Source: Hanamia caeni
Lineage (GTDB): Bacteria > Bacteroidota > Bacteroidia > Chitinophagales > Chitinophagaceae
Assembly (NCBI RefSeq): GCF_003721595.1
Contig: NZ_RJJR01000005.1
Coordinates: 248,001-312,000, forward strand
DNA: 64,000 nt
Direction: 5' to 3'
Part shown: piece by piece, positions 28,935-39,268 of the stretch
How positions within the stretch are numbered: position 1 is the stretch's first letter
Layout of the letters: each line of letters begins with the position of its first letter
Position numbers and translations under genes: made by a program
The notes under the pieces: generated by a model
What the model was told of the DNA's origin: nothing
Seen by the model: only the letters and a program-made list of their open reading frames with translations
The model's database searches: none

Positions 28935-29780
28935 ATGATTGACACTCATGTTCATTTCTGGAAGTACGATAAAGTAAAAGATGCCTGGATTACTGACGAT
29001 ATGAAAATGTTGCAAAAAGATTTTCTTCCCCATGATTTATTTCCGGTTTTAAAGGAAAATAATATCGAAGGCGTAATTGCAGTTCAGGCAGATCAAAGCG
29101 AAAATGAAAATAATTTTTTAATCGCGCTTGCTGAAACCAATCCATTCATAAAAGGAATAGTAGGGTGGGTGGATTTTCAAAATAAAAATATTGAAAATAG
29201 ATTGCTTTACTATTCAAAGTTTTCCATCGTAAAAGGCTTCAGGCATATAGTGCAGGCAGAGCCGGCAGGATTTTTAAAGAATAAAAATTTTTTAGAAGGT
29301 ATTGGTTTATTAAGAAAATATAATTTTACTTACGACATATTGGTTTACGAAAATCAGTTGCAGGAGGTAATTCAATTCGTAAAGAAATTTCCTGGTCAGA
29401 AATGTATGATTGATCATTGTGCAAAGCCGAACGTTAAACTAAAAAGTGTAGATGCCTGGAAGAAGGCAATCGAAGAAATTGCCGGGTTCGACAATGTGTA
29501 TTGTAAACTTTCCGGGCTCACAACCGAAGCGGATTGGACTAGCTGGAAGGAAGAAGATTTTTATCCTTATTTCGATTGTGTAACAAAGGCTTTCGGTACC
29601 GCGCGATTGGTTTTCGGGAGTGACTGGCCTGTTGTAAATATCAGTGGCGGATATTTAATCTGGAAAAACCTGGTTGAAAATTATATGCGCAACTTTTCTG
29701 CGGAGGACAATGAAAAAGTATTTAAAAAAAATGCAATTGAATTTTATAATCTTTCTGAAATTGGCGGCCACAACGAGTAA
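28935..29780 (+). CDS. amidohydrolase family protein, probable L-fuconolactonase
   Basis: A 281-residue TIM-barrel hydrolase of the amidohydrolase_2 type. It opens with the metal-site motif IDTHVHFWKYD (His4 and His6 after Asp3, counting Met as 1 gives positions 3-7), has MIDHCAKP near residue 158, and ends its barrel with the aspartate in FGSDWPV near residue 232. Close relatives include L-fuconolactonase and L-rhamnonolactonase, which open sugar lactones. With an SDR of the L-fucose dehydrogenase type 54 bp downstream and the FAH gene upstream, L-fucono-1,5-lactone is the likely substrate. The MNT/HEPN module lies directly before it. Confidence 0.85.
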   Translation: MIDTHVHFWKYDKVKDAWITDDMKMLQKDFLPHDLFPVLKENNIEGVIAVQADQSENENNFLIALAETNPFIKGIVGWVDFQNKNIENRLLYYSKFSIVKGFRHIVQAEPAGFLKNKNFLEGIGLLRKYNFTYDILVYENQLQEVIQFVKKFPGQKCMIDHCAKPNVKLKSVDAWKKAIEEIAGFDNVYCKLSGLTTEADWTSWKEEDFYPYFDCVTKAFGTARLVFGSDWPVVNISGGYLIWKNLVENYMRNFSAEDNEKVFKKNAIEFYNLSEIGGHNE

Positions 29781-29834
29781 AGAAAAGATTTTAAATATTG
29801 CCAAAAACTTCTAAACGTCAAAAACATTTCTTAC

Positions 29835-30608
29835 ATGAATTTGAATCTCGACAATAAAATTATCATCGTAACCGGCGGCGCGAAAGGAATAGGGGAGGGG
29901 ATCGTAAAAGTTCTTGCCGCTGAAAATGCATTGCCTGTAATTGTGGGCAGAAAGGAACAGGATAATTTAAAAACCCTCGAAAGCATTGGTAACAAAGGTT
30001 TTCAGGTTGTAGCAGAGTTGACAAAGCCGCAGGAATGTGAAGCGGCTATAAAAAAGGTGGTTGATAAATTTGGGAGAATTGATGGTCTGGTTAATAACGC
30101 TGGCCTAAATGACGGGGTTGGCCTGGAAAACGGAAATTATCAACAATTTGTTGATTCACTGCACAATACTTTAATTCATTATTATTTAATGGCGCATCAC
30201 GCGTTGCCTTATTTAAAGCAATCTTTTGGCGCGATTGTAAATATTGGTTCTAAAACGGCCGAAACAGGCCAGGGAAATACATCTGGCTATGCAGCATCCA
30301 ATGGAGGAAGAAATGCATTGACCCGGGAATGGGCAGTTGAATTACTAAAATATAAAATCAGGGTAAACGCGGTAATTGTTTCCGAATGCTGGACACCTCA
30401 ATATTCAGTATGGATAAAGACACTGGAGCATCCTGATGAACAATTAGAATCCATAACCGCAAAAATTCCTTTAGAAAAACGAATGACCACACCGGAAGAA
30501 ATTGCGAACATGGTTGCTTTTCTTTTATCTGAAAAATCCAGCCACACTACCGGCCAACTCATTCACGTAGATGGCGGGTATGTTCATCTCGACAGGGCCA
30601 TTAGTTAG
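29835..30608 (+). CDS. SDR oxidoreductase, probable L-fucose dehydrogenase type, with Lys of YxxxK replaced
   Basis: A 257-residue short-chain dehydrogenase. The cofactor site TGGAKGIGEG (residues 13-22), the NNAG motif and catalytic Ser139 (NIGSKTAE) are in place, but the active-site segment reads GYAASNGG: Tyr152 is followed four residues later by Asn156 (codon AAT at 30300-30302) where SDRs have Lys. The downstream part, with SECWTPQYSVWI and HVDGGYVHLDR, resembles SDRs of the oxidative L-fucose pathway, which oxidise L-fucose to its lactone. If the substitution is real, activity may be altered, or this subfamily may use a different proton relay. It is the last gene of the plus-strand operon. 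Confidence 0.82.
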   Translation: MNLNLDNKIIIVTGGAKGIGEGIVKVLAAENALPVIVGRKEQDNLKTLESIGNKGFQVVAELTKPQECEAAIKKVVDKFGRIDGLVNNAGLNDGVGLENGNYQQFVDSLHNTLIHYYLMAHHALPYLKQSFGAIVNIGSKTAETGQGNTSGYAASNGGRNALTREWAVELLKYKIRVNAVIVSECWTPQYSVWIKTLEHPDEQLESITAKIPLEKRMTTPEEIANMVAFLLSEKSSHTTGQLIHVDGGYVHLDRAIS

Positions 30609-30672
30609 AACTTTTTTTCCTGGTTTTTATAGTAAACAAATAAATAATCTGAATTTTTATTTGCACAAAACT

Positions 30673-31005
30673 TTAGAATTGAGCGCTATAACAATTGCAA
30701 TCAGAATTGCAGTTTGCATTCTCATCCACAGGGTAACCTAATATTAATTCTTCGCCGGATGCGGGCCGTAATTTATCAATTATTATTTTGAACGAAATAT
30801 TTTCACTTCCACCATTTAAAAAGATCGTTTTGATTTCCCCGATGCCAAGGCCTTCAAATTGAGATTGTAAAAATGGTGCAATTGAGGAGCCGCCGTGCAG
30901 ATAGCAGGTTGGCGAAGCATTTGAGTTGTCTTCAATCACTTCGCCATTCGTGTTTTGCATGCAATACCGAAAATGGACCACCATATTTTTTGTTACTCTC
31001 GTCAT
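30673..31005 (-). CDS. small FKBP-type peptidyl-prolyl isomerase-like protein with Cys-rich tail
   Basis: A 110-residue protein resembling the FKBP part of SlyD-like isomerases: VTKNMVVHFRYCMQNTNGEVIED at the start, then YLHGGSSIAPFLQSQFEGLGIGE. The usual IF-domain insertion between the flap strands appears shortened. The C-terminus is rich in cysteine and asparagine (ENANCNSDCNCYSAQF), reminiscent of metal-binding tails in SlyD. No signal peptide. The ATG overlaps the stop of the GH116 gene by four bases (ATGA), so the two are translationally coupled. A chaperone for the neighbouring enzyme is conceivable, but the enzyme appears to be exported and this protein does not. Confidence 0.75.
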   Translation of the reverse strand: MTRVTKNMVVHFRYCMQNTNGEVIEDNSNASPTCYLHGGSSIAPFLQSQFEGLGIGEIKTIFLNGGSENISFKIIIDKLRPASGEELILGYPVDENANCNSDCNCYSAQF

Positions 31006-33632
31006 ACCTGTATTTCCTTGCCGCTTAGTTTGATTTTATTTATTTCTATCTTACCGTAAGCCACATGCAGCGAAGCCTTTCCTGCCTTCAGTGTCACATT
31101 TCCAAACCCGGTAGCCGTAGAAAGAAAACTGGTAAAATCACCGATTTTTGAATCTATATATAATGTTTTATCAACGGCATCATACCGGACGCCTGTAAGG
31201 CCTTCCAGCATTCCATAGCTCGACATGGCGCGCGCATACCAATGGCCGCATTCATATTCGTTAAAGGGATTGCGCACCCGGCCATCATAACGGTCGCGGC
31301 ATAGACGAACTATTTCGAGCCCCTCCGTTACTTTTCCCATCAGCATCAGGTGCGACGCCACCTGGTATTCAATTCCTGTCCACACTTCATCGCTGTAAAC
31401 AAAAGGCAAAGACAATTTGCCTCCTTTCGGCCACGTACACAACAACAACCCGCCTTCCTTGCCTAGGGCATAACTTGGACGCTGCGGATTTGCATGCTCG
31501 GTCAGGTCGTTCTTTAAATTGTATTTATGCACGGAAAGTAAATGGCTTGTGACCTTTGTGTTTTCGACAAAATCCGGAAGCGCGCACATTTTTCCAATCC
31601 ATGCCCCAAGAATGCCATCGCTGAGACAGCCCGTACCATATTGATACTTTGGCCCTTCCTTTTTCAACATAGCTAAGGCCTCAGGCGAATAGTCCCCACC
31701 AAAGGATTTGGCAGTGGCAGGGTCTGGCGCATCCAGGTTTTTAGACTCAATATCCTGGAAAAAGTATTCTCCGTTGTACAGTTTGGTTTCTAAATATTGT
31801 TTGCCTTTTTCAAATAAAGTTTGATACCGGCCAATATCTTTTTTCAGAAACGATCCCATCTCAATCATTGATCTTAATGCGCCGAGATAAAAGCTGGTGC
31901 ACATCCCGTCGGGTCCCCAAAATTCTATATCATAAGTGTTGTGATGCGGCTCTTCCACGATTCCTTTACCTCGCGGATCCCATGTGGAGATGCAATAGTC
32001 CATGCTCACTTTTACCATTGGATATATTTTGGCGAGCCAGTCATTGTCGCCACTGATACGCCAATCGCGATGCACTTTCATGATGCCTCCGAGTTGGCCA
32101 TCTGCCGCTGCATAAAAATCATGTTTTAAAGGACTGATAGGAAGATTTGCCCTGAAGCCCTGGTGGCCGGCTATATTTTGATTTTCACAGAACTCAGTAT
32201 TGCGCAGTGAACGTTCCAGCGTTGGAAATAAATGAGGCATTGCCTGCGCATAATTCCATACATGCGTGCACGAGCCATGACAACATCCGCCATCATCGCC
32301 GCAACCTTCCCAGTTCCACAAGCGCCCATCATACTGGCGAAGCACAGTAGGCGATTTAATAATGGTAAGATTGGCAGCTACTGCTTCCATCACTTCGGAA
32401 GGAAGGCTGCTTTTGTAAAAGGTGTCAGAAAATAATTTTGTTTTTTGAAAAAGCTCTTTGTAATTATTGGTCCAGTATTCAATTACTTCATCTATGTTTT
32501 TAAACCGGCTGCTGTACCAGGGTGAATAATCTGCGGATGGATTTTTTTTACCATTAGCCACGCCAAGGTCTGATGGCCCGCCACAACATCCGGATGCGGG
32601 ATCGCAGTTTTTCTTTTCATCTTTCATTACTTCCCCGATATGTAAAGTTGTGAGCGGCGTATACCATGAAACGAGCAGCTTCACGGTTTTTGAAGCGCCA
32701 GGTGCCAATGAAAACGGAACAAATAATGAAGCGCCGGGTGCATCTTTTTCTACCGGTTCGCGCGCATTTAGTTTGCCCTCTCTCACATCGTTCCATGCCA
32801 TCGTTAGCGGGTCCCACCAACCACCCCGAAACCAACAATGATCAACGATTGTGTTGCTATCATCAGTAAATATTGCAAAGCTGCTTTTCAAAAATGGTTT
32901 TTCTTTTATGCCTTCCTGGTTAAGAATAAATCCATTTTTGCACGGCCCGATATTATTAACGGCCTCGCGGTCAGAAGCCAAAAAATTTTTTGTGTTAAAA
33001 GAAAAAACTGCTTCAATCGCCTGCGGACCGGTATTTTTAAACGTATATTCAAGAGCGCCAACGGGCAGACTTGAACTATTTTCATCTGTTGGTATAAAAG
33101 GACTCCAGCCGGTAATCTTCGATTTCAGGGGAAGGTCAGAATCGCGTAAAGTGACATAGCCATAAGGGAATTTAGTTTCAAACTCTGCATTGATAAATCG
33201 CGGCAGCCCATAAGTAGAACCTGCATCTCCGTTACCGGAACCACGCTGTCCGAATATTTTCCAATCCGGGACGGGCCCTTCCAAAACCTTCACTCCATTT
33301 TTAAAGCCTTTCACTTCAATAGCAGCAAACAAGGAAGGCTCATTAAAAATCTCCGGCCTGTTGCGAATGCTCATGTGCGAAATAGCGCCAGTGCCTTCAA
33401 GGCAAAACATGCCTGCCCCAATTCCCCCGATAGGAAAGGCAAGCCGGTTTAAATAGCCTGCCTGGTAAATGCCATTGTATTTTCGTACTATGCTCTTTTG
33501 TAAATTTCCGGATGGCTCATTTTCCTTGTTATGACTTCCGGATGATAAAACAGCGGCGGGAGTGATTGCAGTTCCCAATCCTCCTAAAGCGATTTTTTTT
33601 ATAAACGAGCGACGGTTATTTTCTTCTTTCAT
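31002..33632 (-). CDS. GH116 family glycosidase (glucosylceramidase/beta-glucosidase type), exported
   Basis: An 876-residue enzyme of the GH116 type, related to non-lysosomal glucosylceramidase GBA2. The N-terminus has a twin-arginine signal (NRRSFIKK, Arg7-Arg8, then a hydrophobic stretch), suggesting Tat export. An N-terminal beta-domain (residues about 50-350: LAFPIGGIGAGMFCLEG) precedes an (alpha/alpha)6 barrel with LWNWEGCGDDGGCCHGSC near 450, and EEPHHNTYDIEFWGPDG near 585. The cysteine cluster in GCGDDGGCCHGSC and an earlier CDPASGCCGG loop are unusual and could be disulfides or a metal site. Characterised GH116 enzymes are beta-glucosidases or xylosidases. It overlaps the FKBP gene and follows fucP on the same strand. 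Confidence 0.88.
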   Translation of the reverse strand: MKEENNRRSFIKKIALGGLGTAITPAAVLSSGSHNKENEPSGNLQKSIVRKYNGIYQAGYLNRLAFPIGGIGAGMFCLEGTGAISHMSIRNRPEIFNEPSLFAAIEVKGFKNGVKVLEGPVPDWKIFGQRGSGNGDAGSTYGLPRFINAEFETKFPYGYVTLRDSDLPLKSKITGWSPFIPTDENSSSLPVGALEYTFKNTGPQAIEAVFSFNTKNFLASDREAVNNIGPCKNGFILNQEGIKEKPFLKSSFAIFTDDSNTIVDHCWFRGGWWDPLTMAWNDVREGKLNAREPVEKDAPGASLFVPFSLAPGASKTVKLLVSWYTPLTTLHIGEVMKDEKKNCDPASGCCGGPSDLGVANGKKNPSADYSPWYSSRFKNIDEVIEYWTNNYKELFQKTKLFSDTFYKSSLPSEVMEAVAANLTIIKSPTVLRQYDGRLWNWEGCGDDGGCCHGSCTHVWNYAQAMPHLFPTLERSLRNTEFCENQNIAGHQGFRANLPISPLKHDFYAAADGQLGGIMKVHRDWRISGDNDWLAKIYPMVKVSMDYCISTWDPRGKGIVEEPHHNTYDIEFWGPDGMCTSFYLGALRSMIEMGSFLKKDIGRYQTLFEKGKQYLETKLYNGEYFFQDIESKNLDAPDPATAKSFGGDYSPEALAMLKKEGPKYQYGTGCLSDGILGAWIGKMCALPDFVENTKVTSHLLSVHKYNLKNDLTEHANPQRPSYALGKEGGLLLCTWPKGGKLSLPFVYSDEVWTGIEYQVASHLMLMGKVTEGLEIVRLCRDRYDGRVRNPFNEYECGHWYARAMSSYGMLEGLTGVRYDAVDKTLYIDSKIGDFTSFLSTATGFGNVTLKAGKASLHVAYGKIEINKIKLSGKEIQV

Positions 33633-33734
33633 GATAAAATTTCAAATTAAAAATCTCAGCTTTTTATTTGTTTACTGCTATTCTTTTTTTTTGAATGAAT
33701 GGAAAATATACGTGTAGGCATACCGTTATAAACA

Positions 33735-35084
33735 TTAGCCTGTTACCTGGTTTTCAGTTTTCAAATTGCTTTTATTCACTACGGCAATATCTGTATCTGG
33801 TTTTATTTTAAATCCTTCCACGGCGTAATATAAAATGAATGCGAACAACGGAATTGGCACGAGAAAACCAACCGACATCCCATAAACGTCCGCTACCGCA
33901 CCCATTAAGGGCGGGAAAACTGCGCCGCCGGCAACAGCCATCACTAAAAAGGAGGCGCCTTCTTTTGTATGCTTGCCCAGTGATTTGATAGCAAGCGCAA
34001 AGATGGTTGGAAACATGATAGACATCAGGAAAAATACAGCGTACAAAGCAATGATGGATGTCCATCCAAATTCAAGGCCCACAACAGGCAGTAGAAGGCA
34101 TACCAATAAAGAATATAAGGCAAGCATCCGCGTGGGTTTAAAATATTTCATCATAGCGCTTCCTGAAATCCTTCCTATCATAAACAATAAAAACCCAAAT
34201 GAAAGGAAATAAGGCGCCAATTCCACATCGAAATGAGGGTCCATATCATGGTCGGTAACAAAATTGATGAGAAAGCTAAAAACGCCGGTCTGAGCAGCTA
34301 CGTAGCAGGCCTGAGCAACAAAACCCAATTTAAAATGCCGGTTTTTCCACAAAGGTTTTTTTGAAATATAACGTGGATCAGTTACGTCCGTAATTAAGTC
34401 GCCGGGTTCTGCAGCAGGCACGATGGCTCCATGAGCTATGTTTTCATCTTCCTCGGTTATTTCCGGCAATTTCAACCTGGTAAATACAAAGGCAACTGCA
34501 AGCACTACCAGCCCGATGATGGCGAATGGCAGCACAATTGAAATCATTTTTTTTCCCTCAACATGGCTCTGGTTGCCATAAATGTATAACGCGATGAGTG
34601 GACCAATTACCCAGGCCAGGCCGTTAAACGATTGCGAAAAATTAATCCTGCGCTCTGCTGTTTCCGGGGGCCCTAATTTAGTAGTATAAGGATTGGCGGC
34701 AGTTTCAAGCGTGGCCAACCCTGCGCCGATGATTAAAAGGCAAATCAAGAAGAGGATGAATGATTGCAACGGTGCTGTGCCCGCAGCTAGCAGAGCGCCG
34801 GAGGCAAACAATATGAGGCCGAAAATGATTCCTTTCTTGTAGCCATGCTTTCTCATGAATAATCCTGCGGGGATGGCCATTCCAAAGTAAGCACCATACA
34901 GAGAAAACTGGATGAAACTGGATTGCCATTTTTCGAGGTGCAGCATCATCTGGAAATTTTTATCCAGTGTATCCAGCATGCCGTGCGCTATTCCCCAAAG
35001 AAAAAATAATGTGGTGATGGCTACAAACGGGCCAAAATAGTTGACACCATTTTTAATAAAAAGAGTCGATTTTTCTTTCTTCAT
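33735..35084 (-). CDS. fucP: L-fucose:proton symporter
   Basis: A 449-residue major facilitator superfamily permease with about 12 membrane segments. It matches FucP in overall order: WGIAHGMLDTLDKNFQ at the first helix, AYFGMAIPAGLFMRKHGYKKG in helix 2 and the following loop, and the ETAANPYTTKLGPPETAERR segment around residues 127-146, all characteristic of the FucP family. It brings L-fucose across the inner membrane with protons. fucI lies 14 bp upstream on the same strand, so the two are co-transcribed. Some relatives transport glucose or galactose; the partner isomerase favours fucose. Confidence 0.92.
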   Translation of the reverse strand: MKKEKSTLFIKNGVNYFGPFVAITTLFFLWGIAHGMLDTLDKNFQMMLHLEKWQSSFIQFSLYGAYFGMAIPAGLFMRKHGYKKGIIFGLILFASGALLAAGTAPLQSFILFLICLLIIGAGLATLETAANPYTTKLGPPETAERRINFSQSFNGLAWVIGPLIALYIYGNQSHVEGKKMISIVLPFAIIGLVVLAVAFVFTRLKLPEITEEDENIAHGAIVPAAEPGDLITDVTDPRYISKKPLWKNRHFKLGFVAQACYVAAQTGVFSFLINFVTDHDMDPHFDVELAPYFLSFGFLLFMIGRISGSAMMKYFKPTRMLALYSLLVCLLLPVVGLEFGWTSIIALYAVFFLMSIMFPTIFALAIKSLGKHTKEGASFLVMAVAGGAVFPPLMGAVADVYGMSVGFLVPIPLFAFILYYAVEGFKIKPDTDIAVVNKSNLKTENQVTG

Positions 35085-35098
35085 TTTTTTGTTAGTTA

Positions 35099-36871
35099 TT
35101 ATTTATAAAGCGGCCCGTAAGTAGAACAGGCCCTGTAATCTGCGCCTTCCACATCCGAACCAAATGCGTTCCACGCGGATGGCCGGAATATTTTTTCTTC
35201 ACTCACATTGTGCATACACACCGGAATTCTGAGTATAGAGGCAAGTGAAATTAAATCATGCCCTATATGTCCATAACTGATGGCCCCATGATTGGCGCCC
35301 CAGCGGGCCATTACATTGTACACATCTGTAAACGCACCCTCACCCGTAAGCCGCGGCACAAACCAAGTGGTAGGCCAGCTTTTGTCAGTTCTCTCGTCTA
35401 AAATATCATGCACGTTTTCCGGCAGATCAATCGTTTCTCCTTCTGCAATCTGCAACACAGGGCCAATTCCTTTTACAAGATTCAACCGGCACATAGTAAC
35501 CGGCATTCCGCCCCGCGTAACAAATTTGGAAGAATAGCCCCCGCCCCGAAAATAGCCATTGTTTGCCGGATACCAAGTGGTTGCCTTTAAACAATTATTT
35601 GCTTCTGCCGGTGTGATTTCCCAAAAGGGTTTCATCACAGGTTTGCCGTCTTTTTCTTGCTGGCCGCTTCCATCCAGAGTGGCAGAGCCGGAGTTAATCA
35701 GGTGGATAAATCCTTTGGCCGCGGCGCCGGTTGGTTTCCATTTGGTAACACGTTCTACTGCATCAGGGCTCCAGTAAGTTCTTACGTCTGCAAAAATCTG
35801 TGCAGTATTGGTGAGCAGGTAATTAAAAAGCATGGATACTCCGTTTAGTGAATCATTTTCTGTAGCCACGGTGTAAGGTGCGCGAATGCCATTCCAGTCA
35901 AAAGAGGAATTGAGAATCGCTTCAGAAAAATCACCGTTAGGTAAAAAATCGGTCCATTGCCTTTGCCCCTGGAAGCCTGATACAATGGCATTATGCCCGT
36001 GTGCCTCTTCGCCAAAACCCTTTTCTTTCAACTGCTCATTGCCTGTCATCAGGTCGCGCATGATGAGGGTCATCTTTACCACAAATTCCCAATCCTTATC
36101 TTTTTGTTCGCGTGAAAATTGTTTTTCTTTCGGATTTAAATCTTCTCCTTCTTTGCAATTTTCTTTTACCCAGGCAAGTGCTTTTTCAAACTCTTCTTCA
36201 TCATAAATTTTCTTTTGAATACGCCGAAGCACTTCAGATGAATCCACAAATTCATTTCTCATACCCAAATATTCACGGAATAAGGAGGGGGTTATCATAG
36301 ATCCCGCAATACCCATCGATACTGAACCAATGGCCAGGTAAGACTTTCCACGCATCAATGCAACTGCGAGCCCCGCCCGGGCAAATGACAATAATTTTTC
36401 TGTCACATCCGGCGGTATATTTTCATCGCCCAAATCCTGCACATCTTTTCCATAAATTCCAAAGGCCGGCAGCCCGAATTGATTATGTGCTGCAAGAGTG
36501 GCAGCAAGGTAAACTGCACCGGGGCGCTCGGTTCCGTTAAACCCCCAAATTGCTTTTGGTAAAAGCGGATTCATATCCATCGTTTCGCTGCCGTAGCACC
36601 AGCAAGGAGTAACTGAAAGGGAAATGCCGACATTATTCATTTCAAATTTCTTAGCGCATGCCGCAGCCTCTGCCACGCCGCCAATACACGAATCCGCGAT
36701 AACACATTCCACCGGCGATCCATCGGGATACTTTAATTCGTTTTGATAAAGCGCAGCTACGTTTTTTGCCATCTTCATCGTAGTATCTTCCAGCGATTCG
36801 CGCACGCCACCCAAACGCCCATCGATGATAGGCCTAATTCCGATTTTCGGAAAATTATTATTTTGACTCAT
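35099..36871 (-). CDS. fucI: L-fucose isomerase
   Basis: A 590-residue enzyme, essentially the length of E. coli FucI (591), that converts L-fucose to L-fuculose and can act on D-arabinose. The metal-binding residues are in place: Glu338 in ATENDSLNG and Asp362 in FADVRTYW, matching E. coli 337 and 361, and His528 in [10 protein letters not shown]. The N-terminal [20 protein letters not shown] is also typical. It works in the cytoplasm as a Mn-dependent hexamer. Downstream on the same strand is fucP. No fuculokinase or fuculose-phosphate aldolase lies within the window, so this branch must be completed elsewhere. An ATAAACGTTTTAT sequence overlaps the start codon and resembles the LacI-type sites near 41800. 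Confidence 0.97.
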   Translation of the reverse strand: MSQNNNFPKIGIRPIIDGRLGGVRESLEDTTMKMAKNVAALYQNELKYPDGSPVECVIADSCIGGVAEAAACAKKFEMNNVGISLSVTPCWCYGSETMDMNPLLPKAIWGFNGTERPGAVYLAATLAAHNQFGLPAFGIYGKDVQDLGDENIPPDVTEKLLSFARAGLAVALMRGKSYLAIGSVSMGIAGSMITPSLFREYLGMRNEFVDSSEVLRRIQKKIYDEEEFEKALAWVKENCKEGEDLNPKEKQFSREQKDKDWEFVVKMTLIMRDLMTGNEQLKEKGFGEEAHGHNAIVSGFQGQRQWTDFLPNGDFSEAILNSSFDWNGIRAPYTVATENDSLNGVSMLFNYLLTNTAQIFADVRTYWSPDAVERVTKWKPTGAAAKGFIHLINSGSATLDGSGQQEKDGKPVMKPFWEITPAEANNCLKATTWYPANNGYFRGGGYSSKFVTRGGMPVTMCRLNLVKGIGPVLQIAEGETIDLPENVHDILDERTDKSWPTTWFVPRLTGEGAFTDVYNVMARWGANHGAISYGHIGHDLISLASILRIPVCMHNVSEEKIFRPSAWNAFGSDVEGADYRACSTYGPLYK

Positions 36872-36891
36872 AAACGTTTTATTTATTTTTT

Positions 36892-38136
36892 CTAAAATTC
36901 TTTTTGAATAGTTTGCAGGGACACGCCAAGCAATTTTTGCGAAATAGCATCCAGCGATTTTTCATTTCCTGTAAAATGAAAAACGGAATGCTGATGTGAA
37001 AGCGATTCTCCGGGTTTCAAAAAAGCAGCCGGCGATACGCTTTCCATTTCATAAAAGGGCCCCATTTGAGAACCATCTTCCAAAGGCCCGTCGTTGTAAG
37101 CATTTACCGCATCCCCCTGGAAAGTCGGTTTGGTTGTATTCCATTCCTGGTTCAGGTATTTTGCGGATGAATCCAAATCAAATAGGATGATGGTAAGTAC
37201 TTTGTTTTCCGCATCATAACTGCCGGCAACTGGTTTGGCATAATCCGGCGCAACACCCAATTTGCCGCGGCTTTTTCCGTCCGCTTTAAAAAATAAATTA
37301 TCATCGGTATGTTTTAGCCTGTCTTGCGAAATTTGTCCGAAGTAATCTGAGGTTACTACTTTGTCAAACGGTTTTCCTGCCAGGTTTTTAAAAGGAACTA
37401 CAATCACTGTGGATGGTGAAGGGTTAAACATATCCAGCATCCAGATGCAGGGCATTCCGGTTGCCTCTGTCCACGCTTGCTTTCCATCATTTGTAATCGC
37501 ATTGTTTGCCTGGTAGCCAACGGCTTTTATTGACGTGTCTAAATTGATACCTGTTTTTTGTGATATTTCTGCATCTGAAAGAATTTGAATAGAACGGCTG
37601 ACCCCGATATCCAATTTGGTTCCTTTATAATTCGTAAGCTCCATATCTTTTTTCATGGTAACCTTTTGGCCGTTCTTGTCCGTTACGCTCCAGGGTTCTG
37701 TATCAAATGGTGCGGGTGTTTTCCAGTTGGCAAAAACCATCGATGAATCAGGCTTGAAGAAAAGCGAATACCTGCCGCCTTCAGGCCCAAGCCAGAAGCG
37801 GTTTTCACCACCGTACGCATTCATGTGCGCATCAGCAGCGCCGGAAAATGCTTTATAATTCACCCATCCAAAACTTTTGCCCGATTTTCCATCAGCAGTG
37901 GAAGTAAAAACCTTTGCCTGATATTTTGGCGAAACAATTACCTGTGCTTTGCCTTCACCATTGCTTAAAATAATGAGGCTGTCATCATGTTGCTTCAGAA
38001 AATTGATATCATAACCAAAACTTCCTTGTTTTAATGAATCTGCTGTGCGTGCTGAATCATTATTACTTCCTGAGTTATTACAGGACAAGGCAATCATGGC
38101 CGTTACTACTAAAACGGAAAGAATGTTTTTTGTCAT
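36892..38136 (-). CDS. lipoprotein of a DUF6786-like family
   Basis: From the ATG at 38136 (an upstream ATG at 38166 would add ten residues) this is a 414-residue lipoprotein with lipobox MIALSC. The body is beta-rich: [19 protein letters not shown] near residue 105 and [20 protein letters not shown] sequence near the end ([16 protein letters not shown]). The pattern recalls galactose-mutarotase-like sugar-binding folds and the DUF6786 family. No function is established. It lies 20 bp upstream of fucI on the same strand, so it is probably co-regulated; a surface or periplasmic role in handling the liberated sugar is plausible but unproven. Confidence 0.75.
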   Translation of the reverse strand: MTKNILSVLVVTAMIALSCNNSGSNNDSARTADSLKQGSFGYDINFLKQHDDSLIILSNGEGKAQVIVSPKYQAKVFTSTADGKSGKSFGWVNYKAFSGAADAHMNAYGGENRFWLGPEGGRYSLFFKPDSSMVFANWKTPAPFDTEPWSVTDKNGQKVTMKKDMELTNYKGTKLDIGVSRSIQILSDAEISQKTGINLDTSIKAVGYQANNAITNDGKQAWTEATGMPCIWMLDMFNPSPSTVIVVPFKNLAGKPFDKVVTSDYFGQISQDRLKHTDDNLFFKADGKSRGKLGVAPDYAKPVAGSYDAENKVLTIILFDLDSSAKYLNQEWNTTKPTFQGDAVNAYNDGPLEDGSQMGPFYEMESVSPAAFLKPGESLSHQHSVFHFTGNEKSLDAISQKLLGVSLQTIQKEF

Positions 38137-38236
38137 CGCTTTGCTTTTATTTAAATAAAATTTCATTAATGGATTTGTTTCATAACAAAATAAAAATTTG
38201 CATGATTTGTTGGTTTACTGTTTCATCTCTATATAT

Positions 38237-39268
38237 TCATTTATTTCGCCGGCTTCCTGAACTTTCTCTTAGCACCAGCTTTTCCCTGATAATAATATTG
38301 TTGTGCTTTTTAGATTTATTACCAATTCTTTCTGTGATTAATTTTACAGCTTCTTTTCCCATATCTTCAAGCGATTGATTTACGTAGGATAAAGGGCAAT
38401 AGAAAAAATCAAAGGCATCGCTTTCATCAAATGCTATTACAGCAAGGTCGTCAGGAACTTTTATTCCGGATTGATTGATAATTTTTAAACTTTCCACTGC
38501 CAACGTATTCGTGGCAAAGAAAAATGCATCCACTTTTAAAGAAGGAAATAATAATTCTTTTACTTTTTGTGCTACATCTTTTTCAATATCCTGGTAAGAA
38601 GCTTCTTTTACAAATTCTTTTTTAAACCGTATGCCATTCGCTTTTAGCGCTGCCTTGTAGCCGTTGATTCGTTCCTGGATGTGAGGAAGTTTGGTAGCGT
38701 AAGCCATGATGCCGATTTTCTTTCTGCCATTTTTTATCAGATGATCCACGGCGTTGTAAGCCGCTTTAAAATTATCGATATGAACGCTGTCAACCTTTAA
38801 AGCAGGAAAATACCGGTCAATTAATACTACCGGTATTCCGCTGTTTTGCAAATTCATTATTTGTTTTTCTGTATTTTCTGCAGGCGCAATGATAAATGCA
38901 TCTACCTGCCTGTTTTGAAAAACCATCAGCAAATCCTGCGATTTTTCTGCACTTTCATCGCTGCTGCCGATAATTACAACATAACCTTTTTTCCGGGCTT
39001 CATCTTCGATGATGCGGGCAATGTTTGAGAAGAAAGGGTTTGAAATATCCGCGACAATCAAACCAATCGTATTTGTTCGTCCACTCTTCAGGCTTTTAGC
39101 AATCTGGTTTGGCTGGTAGTTAAGCTTTATGACTGCCTCACGAATTTTTTTTACCATCTTATCGCTTACCCTTGCTTCCTTTTCCTTACCATTAATCACA
39201 TAGGAAACGAGCGCCGTTGATACCCCAAGGTATTTAGCAACATCCTTAAGGGAAACCTTTCCATTCAT
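38237..39268 (-). CDS. LacI family transcriptional regulator
   Basis: A 343-residue LacI/GalR regulator. Residues 4-50 form the helix-turn-helix and hinge (VSLKDVAKYLGVSTALVSYV, then LNYQPNQIAKSLKSGRT), and the rest is a periplasmic-binding-protein-like sensor (IGLIVADISNPFFS, VVLIDRYFP, DDLAVIAFDESDAFDF). Members of this family usually repress or activate sugar genes in response to the sugar or a phosphate derivative. It sits in the middle of the fucose/glycosidase run on the same strand. Candidate operators are the CG-centred palindromes at 41654-41955. An imperfect relative (TTTAACCGTTTCA near 39296) lies just upstream of its own start. Confidence 0.95.
   Translation of the reverse strand: MNGKVSLKDVAKYLGVSTALVSYVINGKEKEARVSDKMVKKIREAVIKLNYQPNQIAKSLKSGRTNTIGLIVADISNPFFSNIARIIEDEARKKGYVVIIGSSDESAEKSQDLLMVFQNRQVDAFIIAPAENTEKQIMNLQNSGIPVVLIDRYFPALKVDSVHIDNFKAAYNAVDHLIKNGRKKIGIMAYATKLPHIQERINGYKAALKANGIRFKKEFVKEASYQDIEKDVAQKVKELLFPSLKVDAFFFATNTLAVESLKIINQSGIKVPDDLAVIAFDESDAFDFFYCPLSYVNQSLEDMGKEAVKLITERIGNKSKKHNNIIIREKLVLRESSGSRRNK

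Noticed and set aside
32617..33159. Several open frames antisense to the GH116 gene
   Set aside because: They are shadows of a well-supported coding gene and show no family features.
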